64,000 nucleotides of DNA, from the NCBI GenBank assembly GCA_033439685.1, contig JAUEDM010000002.1, forward strand, positions 434,001-498,000, given 5' to 3'. This DNA is from Apodospora peruviana. Lineage: Eukaryota > Ascomycota > Sordariomycetes > Sordariales > Lasiosphaeriaceae. The notes under the pieces were generated by a model. The model saw only the letters and a program-made list of their open reading frames with translations. It did not search any database and was not told the DNA's origin. Positions 1-10,856 of this stretch are shown here, piece after piece. A program made the position numbers and the translations under genes. Numbering within the stretch: position 1 is the first letter of the stretch; every line of letters starts with the position of its first letter.

Positions 1-267
1 GCACTAGTAGGTGGGATACGCACCGGTGATAAGCGTCCAAATTCCAAGCCCCTGGAGACTGGTCTTGTTCATTTGTATTATGGACAAGGACGACGACTTT
101 CCGGCGTCAGGCGGGCTCCAAGACACGTTGACGGTGGTGCCCTCAGTAAAAACCGGATTGTCGCTGATCGAGTCGTGTGGTTGGGCCGCGGGGGGGCTGA
201 TAAAATGCATCACGCCCAGCACCGGCGGCAGAAAGACCGCGAGGGCCCATATCAAAAGGAGACGCAT
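1..267 (-). CDS. Secreted or membrane-anchored protein, first exon only (cut by window edge)
   Basis: The ATG at 267 opens a frame that begins with a hydrophobic signal peptide (MRLLLIWALAVFLPPVLG). A short extracellular stretch follows with an N-glycosylation site in NVSWSPPDAG and a second in MNKTSLQG. An upstream in-frame ATG at 315 would push the signal peptide inward, so I chose 267. The frame meets a stop at 4-6, but a good donor (GTGCGT, starting at 23) precedes it, so exon 1 most likely ends at 24 and the gene continues beyond the window. The layout (signal peptide, Ig-like beta segment with a NVTW-type motif) resembles fungal single-pass membrane proteins of unknown role. Family assignment is inference. 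Confidence 0.55.
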
Positions 268-423
268 TGGGAAGACGCCGGTGAGGAACCGCGTCCCGAC
301 CTCATCTGAGGACAAGAAGGTTGGGAAGAGACGCGAGAGCTTTCCCGGGATTGGACATCAGGGCAGACCTACTACATATCGTCTAGAATAGAGTGAGTGT
401 TACACTACCTAGATTTCTCATCT

Positions 424-475
424 CCTTGAGCGGCCGCCTCGGCATTCTTACCGATGCCGAGGCGGCCGCTCAAGG
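424..475. repeat. Perfect 22-bp GC-rich inverted repeat (hairpin)
   Basis: Arms at 424-445 and 454-475 are perfectly complementary with an 8-nt loop (446-453). Each arm contains a NotI octamer (430-437 and 462-469). It lies about 160 bp upstream of the start codon at 267, so it is in the promoter or 5' UTR of that gene. Confidence 0.9.
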
Positions 476-1996
476 GGGATGATTGGCTCTAACCATGCTT
501 CATCTTGTGGACACCTGCAGAGACGAGATTATGCCTGCACGGGAAGATGCTGCGCCATACTCTCACGGCGAGGCTGGAGTTGGGGGTTTCAGTACCATTA
601 ATGCTCCCGGTCACCAAAAGCTTCTGGATCGGGCGCCCTATTGGACAGAGCTCCTGACGATCAATCTCTGTTGGTTAGGAACTACCATGCCCCACCACCG
701 CAGACAGACGTTTTTGCTCGTTGCGTGGGCTCAGGTAGTGTAGGTACAATATTCTGTCGAGAACCAGTGGCAGCACTAACAAATAACCCCGCTTATTATG
801 ATGGATTGCGATAGCCGCTTAGGCTTGATATGACGTTCAAGGCAGGGGTTCGCAATGCGGCGGGTAATACGTTACGCTTCGTGCCACCCCCTTCGCTGTC
901 TGATCTTATGCTTTATCAACCAAGGCTGTTTTCCGTCTCCTCCACGGTCTCGACGAACTACTCTTCGTGCTTGAACCACGACCTTCCTTGACAGTCGGTC
1001 ATGAACCGGACGTCGACGTCTGGATTTGTAAAATCTGTATCACTTGGCGATCAACTCTTTATAAATAATAAGGCAGTCAAGTAATATGTGCCCCGTGTAT
1101 TATTGGCATGATATTTTAGGATTTGGCGACAATGTGCTGCAGCCCCTTCCCCCAAATCCGGCAAGAAAACCCTTCTAACCCGTCAATAGAGGTATATGTG
1201 AATATATGATGGACAAAAGGCGCCTGCCCCCGTTTACTTCTTCCCCACCGTGTCTTTCGTTTAATTAGAACCAGAACATTAAGGCTTCGCCTTTTTGCTT
1301 CCCAGATTCGGCCCCCAATAGCGGGTTACGGAATAACAACCTCCAGAAAGCCCGCGCTTAAACCCCTTCATGTACTACGAAACCTCATCTAGCTGAGGCT
1401 TTTTGAATTACGTTTGACTTGTGTTAAACGCCGGTATTAAGAGATGCATAGTGTTGAAACTGCAGTTGACTAGTTGAACGTATAGTTAGCCAGTTGAACC
1501 TAACTTTATCTGGATGACGCACACTGTAGAGAAAATCATTCTTCATTGCGATTCCGGAGAATCTCAGTGACGAAGAAAGGGAGCGCGGGGTCATCCAGAG
1601 GATAGCTGGGTGTTGTGACGGTCGGTGCGATTGAGCATTGATTGAATTGATTGCGACCGTCAACGGTATATAACCCATTAGAATTCCAAAGGCTGACACC
1701 TTTGGTATTCTGGCGTCCTTTTGGTGTAAGGGGGTCTAGCTCAATTGCTTTGGGTCAATTGAGTGGGCTTTGTCACAGGTGTTATTGATGTTGTGAGAGG
1801 CGGTCCGGATTATGTGTAATCCGTAATAATAAAATGATTATCTTATTAAAATAAACATTCATATATACTGTGGCCAGACAGTAATGACCCACGAAAAAAG
1901 CAAATAAAGAATCATCATGTATCTGAAGTTTGCAAGGACACCACCCCCCCACCCCCACAAAAAAAACCAAACCAAAGAAAAAAAGTCCAAAAGAAA
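476..1996. other. Gene-free stretch
   Basis: I see no supported coding gene. Short open frames here lack homology, introns and codon bias. The sequence is AT-richer than the genes around it, with scattered stops in all frames. Confidence 0.6.
1978..1992 (-). terminator. Pol III T-run terminator of tRNA-Arg
   Basis: On the minus strand the tRNA is followed after about four bases by TTTT (1992-1989), then by a run of seven T (1984-1978). This is a normal RNA polymerase III termination signal. Confidence 0.8.
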
Positions 1997-2068
1997 CGAT
2001 CTAGCTGGGACTCGAACCCAGAACCTTTACCACCGGAAAGTAATACGCTACCATTACGCCACCAGACC
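1997..2068 (-). tRNA. tRNA-Arg(CCG), intronless
   Basis: A 72-nt cloverleaf folds on the minus strand. The 7-bp acceptor stem (5' GGTCTGG with 3' CTAGATC) has two G-U pairs, and the discriminator base is G. The D arm is GCGT/GCGT around AATGGTA. The anticodon stem TTACT/GGTAA carries loop TTCCGGT, giving anticodon CCG, which reads CGG (Arg). The T arm is CTGGG-TTCGAGT-CCCAG. The internal B box GGTTCGAGTCC matches consensus exactly and the A box TGGCGTAATGG is close. The anticodon loop is 7 nt, so there is no intron. The CCA end is not encoded, as normal for eukaryotes. Confidence 0.93.
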
Positions 2069-2562
2069 GTTGTTACTAATTGGATGAAAATTTTGTTGGA
2101 ATATGGGATAGATGAACCCGAGTGAATACGGATAGATACATGTATCCACACATACCAGAGGGTAGTACAATATTTCCCATGATGATGATTAAAAATGAAT
2201 CGACAATCTATTCCAGATCAAATAAATCCCTTTAACATAAAAGCCCCGTAGGTACTTATTACGCTCATTAGTCCTTACTAAGCCACTTTGTGAATTATGT
2301 TCCCGCCAGACTCCCTCTTACGCTGAGAACCCCCTTCATACGACGGCCGGGTTAAGGTTAGAATAGGGGCTGCCCAGGTTGTGCCGCAACTATTCATGTT
2401 ATCTTGCGCTGCTACTGGTTGCGGCTATAGTTGACAGCAGCAGTCGAGCCGGCGCCCTGTTCTTGCTCATCTTCCGGTGGGAAAATGACTTGGGATACCT
2501 ATCGACTGTTGTTTTACCCCATAGTTCAATGCCCTCACCAACCCCGGTCAACGACACTACCC
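2069..2562. other. Gene-free stretch downstream of the WW gene
   Basis: It contains the 3' flank of the WW/EF-hand gene and the upstream side of tRNA-Arg. I see no supported gene. Confidence 0.6.
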
Positions 2563-5500
2563 CTAGCCACCTTGCTCAGGCACTTCTTCTACTTTCAAGT
2601 CCGATGATGTGGAAGTACCAACCGTGGAAGCAGGATCATCCCCAGAGACCCCCTGGGCAATAGCTAGTCCATGCTTCTCCCCGGCCATTGGCATCGCCGT
2701 TGGCTGAGCTTCCCCGGCAACACCAGCCCTGTCGTGAGGGTTCGGATAATGATCAACAGGTTGCGTCATGGCAGACCGAAGCCCATCCGGCCCAGTTCTC
2801 GGCATTTCTACGACCTCGTCGCCGCCGATCCTTGCAAGATCTATTCCACACATATCGTCAGCGCCCAGTTGACAAGTGGTCGTGAACATCTGTGCTCCTG
2901 AAGGGAGACCCCGAAACAAAGAAACTTACCCTTCCGCCGAGCCATCTCGACACTCAACTCATTCATCCCCTCGCTAAACTGAACAATATCCAACATGCTC
3001 TCCCCACCGAGACCCAGCGCGGGGCTCTTCGCGGCCTTCTTACTCCACATATCCTTTGCAAACTTGCGCATGCCCTCGTCGCAATAAACACTCTCGGCGG
3101 CGGCAACAGCCTTCTCCTCGGAGATATCCAAACTGCCCTCCTCTTTAAACTTCTCAAAAAGCCGGTCATACCCCGGGAGCAAGTGTGCGGGCACCAACGA
3201 CACGGGGGGCTGATTATCGTGCCACTGCCGCAGCGCCACCTGCATGGTGTGCAGGACCACCGCAAACTCGGGCGGCGTGAAGACGCCGTCGGAGTTGGCG
3301 TCGGCCTCCATCAGGATGGGCGTGTACACGGCCAGCGGGAGACCGCTGTCGCGACAGCGCGCCTCGACCTGCGCGTGCGCGATGCGGTACTTGCCGAGCT
3401 GGTATTCCGGGGGCGACTTGGCTGCGATCTCGGAAAAGATGGCATCGTAACGCTTGCGCAGCTCCGGCGAGGGCGGAGGGAGCGTGTCGCGGCGGATCAT
3501 GCTGATGAGGTGGGAGACGTGCGGTTTTTTCGCTTCCTTGGTGTCGGGCTTCAAGAGGGAGAGGGGTTTTCCTTTTATGGGGACGGTGTTGAGAAAGTCT
3601 TTGAAGTCTAGCGACTTGGTGATGATTGAGGTCGGCCACTTGGTGCCGATGATGGTTTTGCCGATGCGGGTGTGGTAGTACGGGATCAGTGGTTTGGCGG
3701 CGGCGGCCTTGTCATTGTCCGTTGTTGTTGGTCTTTTTTTATTAGGGAAAGAGGTAGCTTCGCTGTCATTATTGTTGGCATTGGCATTGTTGTTGTTGTT
3801 GTTGTTGCTGCTGCTGCTGATGCTTTGGAGGTCATGGAAAGGAATGTCCTCGACCAGAGTACAGGTCCACCCGACGGGAAGGCCGGTTTCCTGGTTGATG
3901 TTTCTGTTGAAACGAGGGTCGACGCGCGTGGCTGAGCGCGTGTTGTCGTCGACGAAAAAGAGGCTGCCGTCGCGGTCGAGACGGCGATGCCAGCCAGGTG
4001 GCAGGTGCACGGGAAACGGATCCTCCTCGCTGAAGAAGCGACTAGGGTGGACGGTGGTATCAAGCCGTTTTCCGTTTAGGTCGCCGAGATAGGTGTAGAT
4101 GTGGCGGCCGAAGCCCGAGACATCCTTTTTCCAGACCCAGCCCTGGGGCAGGCTCTGGTCGATTGTTTCGTCGGTGTAGTGGGAAGGGAGGCCCCAGTTG
4201 CCGTAGTGAGCCCGTATAAAGAGAGCCGTAACCTCGTCGCTGGGGTCCAGAGGCCCCCACCAGGGGTTCCGGCTGGAATCTTGTCTTGGGAAGAAACGAA
4301 ACCTGGTTTTGGCTATGACTTAGCCTACTTCCTGGCTCGCTCGACGGAAAGGACATGGATGAGGACTTACCCTATGCATCGTGTGGGGACGTATCCCGGG
4401 CCGTAATATGCCACAAATCTGCCCCAGGGGTTCCAATTGAAGGAAGGCCATAATTGCAGGTTATCGTCCGTTGGCGGTATTCGTGTCAATCCGTATGGGT
4501 ATTTCGAAGCATCCGTCATGCCTTTAGTCTGAAAATGCGTCTTGATGTCGTGATCCGACGGTAACAGCGGTGACCTCCAGAAGTAGAGTCGCGAGGTTTG
4601 TGGAGGGCGGGTTCCGCCTGCAGTCAGGTTGTTGTATGAGAAGTAAAAGGCATCTTCCATGCGCCCAGCGCGCATGGCCTTGGTGCGATTCAGCATCCAG
4701 CCTTCGAGAAAGGGACAAAGCCATTTATCCTCGGCAGAATACTGCCGTTCGACCGTGGGTAGCTGAAATGATGGGCTGTTAAGTAGCGAATTGTCGTTGA
4801 CAGCTTCACCGACACTGACGGGGGTGCAACTCCCAGGAAACACGGGGCCACGGAACCATGACCATGACAGATCACGACCATCAATGGGACTGTATTCGTC
4901 CATCTTTGCCAAGGCAGCCACGTTGGTAATCTTGCTGACCTTCGCATCCAGTTCAGCCTCGGCCTTTTTGGACGTATCATGATCCACAGCGGACGCTTCC
5001 TTCTCGGCCCTCTTAACAACGTCCTCCCGTATCGCAGCCGACTCGCCCAGCAGCAGCAATTCCGAGTCGGCATCCTTATTCCGGAGCTTGAGGTCTTTCA
5101 CGAGTTCTTTCCACGTCTGATCGTCAATGAGGGCGACGGCGTCTGGTTCTGAGCCCGCTCTGGCTTTGTTGGCTCTCCGCTTATCAGCGACAAGCTCGGA
5201 AAGAAGCGCGACGGCCATTCCCTGGAAGCTGATGTTCTGACCCTGCAGCAACAAGGTCAGGGTTTGGACCTGCCCCATCATGGTCCGCCTCAGGTCGTTG
5301 CAGTCCTCGACGGTAAAGACGCCAAATACCGCCCGGCGGCCAATATTTCGCAGCGACGGGACGTCCAGGCCTTCGTACTTTCCTAAGATCTGCCTGATGG
5401 CCTGCATCGAGTCCTCAATGCGGTTGACAAGCAGCTCGAGTGCTTCCGCCTGTTCTTTGGAGAGAAAAGCTCTCCGGAGGAGCGCAGTAGGGTCATTTGG

Positions 5501-5647
5501 GCGGCAGCTGTTGATGGTCAAGGCGATGTTGGAGCAGAGTGTGCCCAATTCGCGCACATGGTCGGGTGCGCTCTGGCACGCCTCGTAAAGCTCCCATGCC
5601 GCCTTCCCCACCGCCATGAGATCTCCGAGGGACAAGGGACTGGCCAT
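2563..5647 (-). CDS. WW-domain and EF-hand protein
   Basis: Three exons (5647-4371, 4302-2930, 2840-2563) splice in frame into 975 aa. Intron 1 is 68 nt (GTAAGT...CCAG). Intron 2 is 89 nt with branch site GCTGACG. I start at MASPLSLGDL (5647), because the upstream extension to 5800 is low-complexity and unlike the family. Residues about 1-230 are an alpha-helical N-terminal region like those of many fungal signalling or STAND proteins (LSLGDLMAVGKAAWELYEAC). Residues about 476-513 look like a divergent WW domain. Residues 525-557 form a clear one (LPPGWHRRLDRDGSLFFVD...DPRF). Next come a Ser/Asn-rich linker and one canonical EF-hand loop (DANSDGVFTPPE). WW domains bind proline motifs and the EF loop should bind calcium, so a calcium-responsive scaffold is plausible. 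The exact function is unknown. Confidence 0.82.
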
Positions 5648-6618
5648 TTTCGCAGACGACGGAGTTGGCGTTTCGGAGATAAAATGGTGGAGAATGGGGA
5701 CAGCAAGAGCCAAGTCAAAGTGCAAGCCGGACAGTGCTCTCAGTCTCCTTAAATGCCGCCCGCAGCCTCCCCATCCAAGGCTCCCATCGTTGCAGCCCAA
5801 GGTGTGTTACCTATCATGAATTTTCCCCGCGCGGTACCCCAATGTAGCTAGGTATATTGGTTGCAATATTATGCATGGCAGTCAGAAGTTCTGGCCCATA
5901 GAAACCCAACTTGAGGAAGCCCTGCGAGGTTCTGGGCCTATCATGACAGCCGCTGCCATCATGCATTGCTTGCACAATTGCTAAGGTAGATCCTGCAGCT
6001 GAACAACCAAGACCAATTAATTTATCTTAGAGGTTCACCGAGGAAATGCGTGATATCTGCAGCAAGGATAGCGAAGGGTGTGTTGTGTAACCACCTCACG
6101 GACTCTCTCGAGCCCGCACTAAACCCGGCGCCTGGCTGAAGTTGAAACTTGCCTCCAGACAGTTATCGAATCCGCTCTTGAGTCGGGAATCTTTTACTTA
6201 CCTAAGCTTCTACGACCGGAACCTCCCAGGTACGAACGACAGTTACAACAGATCCAGTGCCCTGTGGGAGGGAGAACAGCATGTGTCGTCTTGTGTCTCC
6301 CCATATTATATGTTATTTTGCGGGTTCCCCTGTTCGATTTCTGACTGTGGCAGCCAATTTTTTCTTTTATTTCTTTGTCGAGTTTTCGGGTTTGCTGAAA
6401 ACATGAAGCAGTTTGTCCAACATCGATTTCTTTAAGTTTCAGTTGGAAAAGAAATGCATATTTGCATACAATATAGCCACGACCAAACAACACCCCATGC
6501 GAATATGTCAAACACAAAACAAAGGTGAACAAACGTCCTTTCACCATGTCCTGTTTTCTCATGTCTTCACCAGTCTAATCAGTAGGTAAGTACATACCTC
6601 TGATATCAGCACAACTGT
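5648..6618. other. Intergenic
   Basis: This is the promoter side of the WW gene and the 3' side of the Clr5 gene. I found no coding or RNA feature I can support. Confidence 0.6.
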
Positions 6619-8730
6619 CTAAACCGTCACCTCCTCGGTCTCATCAACCCCCTCCAAGCCCTCCTTAATCCACACCTCCCGTTCCGCCTTCGCCTCATCC
6701 GCCTCCATTTCTTTCCCCATCTCCCTCAAACACGTCTCCAATTCAACCAACCCTTCAACAACATTCGCCTTGCCACCTTTATTCTCCCTCATCTCCCTCT
6801 TGGCCTCATCAATCCCGTCCCGATAACTCTTTTCGGCTTCCTCATACTTCTTCTGCTGAAACCTCGCCCTCCCCAAATCCCAATAATATTTAAAAGCAAG
6901 ACCTCTATACCTGCGCGCCTGCTCGAGCATCCACGGATCCCCGACCGTCTCGAGCATAACCTGCTCCGCCTTTCCATACATGCCATTCATGTTATAAAAC
7001 GTAGCCAGATTCATTCTTACGCCCGCGTGCCGCTCATCGAAAGTCCCCAGCGCGTCCAAGCCGGCCAACATATCCCTATACATTATTTCCTGCGCAGCCG
7101 CGTCCGAGTCAAAGTTACAATAACTGCACATAATGATCTCGAGCGTCTTTGCGTGGAACGCACCCAGCTTGGCCGTCAACACGTCCATACTCACCTTGCA
7201 GCACTGCAGAGACAAATGGTCGTCCATGGTCCTGTTCATCACCGAATCCCTTACAGCAGCCCAGACATGGCGCGTCGGCTTTGCGGCAGGTAGGCTGGCG
7301 GCAAGATCGGCCATGTGCTTGGCCAGCTGCACCTCCATCCATCTGAGCTTTTCGCCTTGGAGGCGGATATATTGCAGCACAATCAAAAAGCACATGAGTA
7401 GGTGAGGATCCTCTGCGCCAACAGCGCCTGACAGGATTTGCGGAAGCTCGGCGAAGCAGATTCTCGCCAACTTGACGCCCTCAGCACCGTGCTTATCAGG
7501 CTGCGCGAGCAGCGGCGCAGCAACCTTGAAGCGTTCATGGAACTGCGAGATCGTCTTGGCCATTTCGGTTCCTGCTGGTCCGGCGAGGTCGCATTCGCTC
7601 TCGGAACGGAAGGCCCATCGGCCTGAGGAAAGAGAACCGTCGAAGTAGGAGGCTATTACTCTGTAGGTGGATTCTTCTGTCAAGAGCACGGCGCCGCTGT
7701 TGCGGGTTAGTGGTAAGGGCACTGGGTTCGGGGTGCCGCCACCTGAAGAAATGCGGTTGATTAGCGTGGCTGAGAGGTCAGACGGTTTCAGACGGTATTG
7801 GCGGCACCGGTTGCGGATGTAGCGCTCCACGCGGCGGAGGTCGACTTGTTTCCCGTTTACGAGGAAGACTTGGCCTTGTTTGGACTGATCATCTGTCGAT
7901 GCTGGGTATGGGGATGCTGATGCAGATAATGATGATGTGGTGGTTTTTGGGGGTGTGGGTTTTGTCGTCGTGACAGACGTGACGGTGGTGGTTTCGGTAG
8001 TTGTCGTTGTGTTGTTTGCTGCTGGGAAATCGGCGGACACGGTCCCGTTAGTCTGGCGGAGGACTTCGGCGACGTCGGCTGCTTTGGTGTTTTTCCAGAG
8101 ACCCCAGCGCTTGAAGCGGGTCTTGTACATCTTTGGGCTGTTTGTTCCTTGTCAATAAGGGGCCGGTTGTTGAAAAGGGGTTCAGGGAGTGGATAAGAGG
8201 GTAACTCACGTCGCGAAGAATCCATGCTCCCGCTCCATATGGTCGACCAACTGCCATAATCTCTTGTTTTCCTTAACGTACAGCCGTGTGATGGTCGGCT
8301 TGTGCAGCTCCCAGTCCTCGTCTGATGCCCATTTCTTACCACCAACGGTGGTGCTACCGCCACCGCCGGCACGCCCTGCTCCTTGTTTCTTCTTACTCCC
8401 GCCAACCGTAGTGGTGTTTACTGTCGGGGGCAGTCCGATCGGGACAGTAGCCGGCACTGCATGGGGTGGTGCTGCCTCCACCACCTCCGGAAAGGGTGGT
8501 TCGGAAAATGCTGCGGGTGCTGCGGGATAGGATTCGAGTGGAAGCGACAACGATGCCAAAGAGGCGTTTCCAAATGTCGGGGACAGAGGCATGGTCATAA
8601 GCGCGGCCATGGCCTCCTCGTCGAACATCATCAGATCCTCGATGCTGCTCACGCCTGTCCAGTTGTGGTCAGCAGCCATCGAGGAAGGCATGACCTGCTG
8701 CTGGCCGCCGCCAACCACGGCAGCTTCCAT
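6619..8730 (-). CDS. Clr5-domain protein with TPR-like C-terminus
   Basis: Two exons (8730-8210 and 8137-6619) join across a 72-nt GTGAGT...CAG intron into 679 aa. The splice lies inside the Clr5 domain and restores it: WASDEDWELHKPTITRLY, then MEREHGFFAT joined to PKMYKTRFKRWGLWKN (residues about 136-190). Clr5 domains are small helical, probably DNA- or chromatin-linked modules found across Pezizomycotina and named after fission yeast Clr5. Before it lies a Ser/Pro/Ala-rich region. After it comes a Thr/Ser linker, then a long helical region with TPR-like repeats (AGVRMNLATFYNMNGMYGKAE and KYYWDLGRARFQQKKYEEAEKSY). This N-Clr5/C-TPR layout is common in fungal hypothetical proteins. A nuclear regulatory role is inference. 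Confidence 0.85.
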
Positions 8731-10856
8731 CGTATCCGGGTAACGCCTAAATAGCGGAGGATTACCGATCCGGATATTTCGTGCTCGGGTAGAAACCGGG
8801 GATAACGACGCGTCGAAGGTATCGCGAAAGTCAATAAATTGCTGAATTAGTCCAAAATGCGAGCCACAATCGTGCGTGGCTTGCTACGCTCAGGCAGGGA
8901 CCTTGTGTTGCCGTCGGAGAATGGCACAGGCGGGGAAAATGGTAGGGATCGTGTGTGTTTGAGTTTCTTTTTGTCCGATCGTGTGATGTGGGAAAATGTT
9001 CCAGATGCCGTGAGACGGGACTGCGCGGAACTTGTGCAAGACCTTATATGACCTTTCTTACAGAGTGATTGCATGAGAGAGCAAGCACTAGGGACCGGAA
9101 AATACGACGTATGTTCCAAAGTTGAAGCCTGGCTGAGGTGCGATCAATGCCACCCTGCCGCGAGTATGGGGTGTGGTTGACACAGCAAAGATCCAAAAAT
9201 GTCGTGATTACCAACTCGGGAGCGGCCTTGGTACGGCGGTTCTTCTCACCAAAACTACCGTTGGAGACGCAAAAGATTGGCGGCTGGTTTCTCGGAAATT
9301 CATCAACTGGAGCGGAAGACGGGACTCCCCCAAGTTCCATTGTCCGAAAATAGGGGAACATCTGAGAGCTGCAGTGAAGCTGCAGGGTCTCCAAGTGCTC
9401 TGATTTGCCGTCTTATCAGCACGGTGCAACCGAGACGCAGTGAGACGGCGACGGGCCTGTGAACGTCCAGGGTTCAGGGGAGGCACGGTGGAAGAAAACG
9501 GGTGAAGCTGCTTCTATATTCGGACCGTGCCCCGGCCATTATAGGGTGGCATGGTAATTATCATGTGATGTGTATTCTGAAAATCTTCTTGACACTCCAT
9601 TTGCAAAGTTGCTTCGAATGGATGTGTTTTTATCCCATTTTGTTGACCAAGAGACCACACCTATGAGTTGTCTGGTAGCTCACGAATTTGCTCTTTCTTG
9701 GCAGGGTGCACTTGTCCAAAGAAAAAATCACAGAACTTCCTTTCCCAGCCCAATGGAGACAGGTTTGTCAGACGCCGGGACTGGGGCGATCTCCCCGCAT
9801 CGGAGGGCACGAGTCCAGAGTTGCAAGGACTCCAGGCATCCGAATTCGCTTACGCTTACCAACACGGGAACTATAATGTTCCTGGGTATGATAATGCTGG
9901 ACGTCCTCTATCATTTGTTCAAAAGCACACGATCGAACTCCTGGCTATCAAAGAACAAAGAAACAGAGGACAGCTTGCAAAAGAAGGAAGAAAGACAGAC
10001 CCAGCGCAGTGGGAATGCAATGCACACGTCTTCGACACCACACCACTATGGGCTGAATCGAAGACGGAGTACGTCTGTCCACTCTGGGCGCGCCCGCAGC
10101 GAAGCCAGAGCCACTGAATATAAGACCGTCGTGGCTTTTTTTTTCCCCACCTAAAGAGATATCATGGCAGCATTTGTATTGCATCACCTGAAAATTCTAT
10201 TCCTTATTTTTGGCGTGATCTCTTCATCAGCGTGCATTAGTCACAGTTTGCATGTGTCACTGAAAGACTCAAAGAGCCTCGCGAAGATGCCTGACGAGGT
10301 GCGTCTCCAAGGCATATTTTTGTCAGCTGAAAGCCTGAAGGTGGAAAGTGTGTCGTAAATATGCCTGTGGCGGCGCCACTTTCTGCATGCGCTCCCCCAT
10401 CCGTCCTCACCATCACCTATTTTTTCCAAAGACATCAGTGAGGCTCCAGGCAACCCTGGATAACGCACTTCTATCACGTTTTAGTAAAGACGTCGAAGCA
10501 TGCGGGCTATCGCTATCTCCTCGCTCCGGAGAGCTGACACATGCAATCGACGCTGTCAACTGATTGTCGTCGTCAACGGCTCTCGGGCTGTCAAATGTGG
10601 CTTGGGTGCCTAAGTTGTGAGGCAGATTGTCCTCGAGGCTCTAGACTTCGAGACCATCGCGCTTATGACTCTTCGCAACGGATCAGGGTAGATATAAAGA
10701 TCGGGGTTGGCAAGCAAGGATGGTCAGACGCATGTGTGAGACTTGCTTTGATGGCCAGTAGTACTCCCTGAAACGTCGACAGTAGTCCCAACCATTCGTC
10801 TACCCCCCTGAGGTACATCAACTGTCGAGTCATTGCTGAACATCGAGCACGCCAAG
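8731..10856. other. Intergenic between divergent genes
   Basis: This 2.1-kb stretch separates the divergently transcribed Clr5 gene (-) and dynamin gene (+), so it holds both promoters. The longest open frame (9570-10154 +) has no recognisable domain and no ATG-proximal signal, so I leave it out. Confidence 0.55.

Noticed and set aside
2898..2929. Alternative 32-nt intron near the end of the WW gene
   Set aside because: It also keeps frame but is below the usual fungal minimum size. The 89-nt intron ending at 2841 has a proper branch site and keeps frame too.
9570..10154. 194-aa open frame in the dynamin upstream region
   Set aside because: Composition and codon use look random. No domain, no conserved motif and no splice logic.
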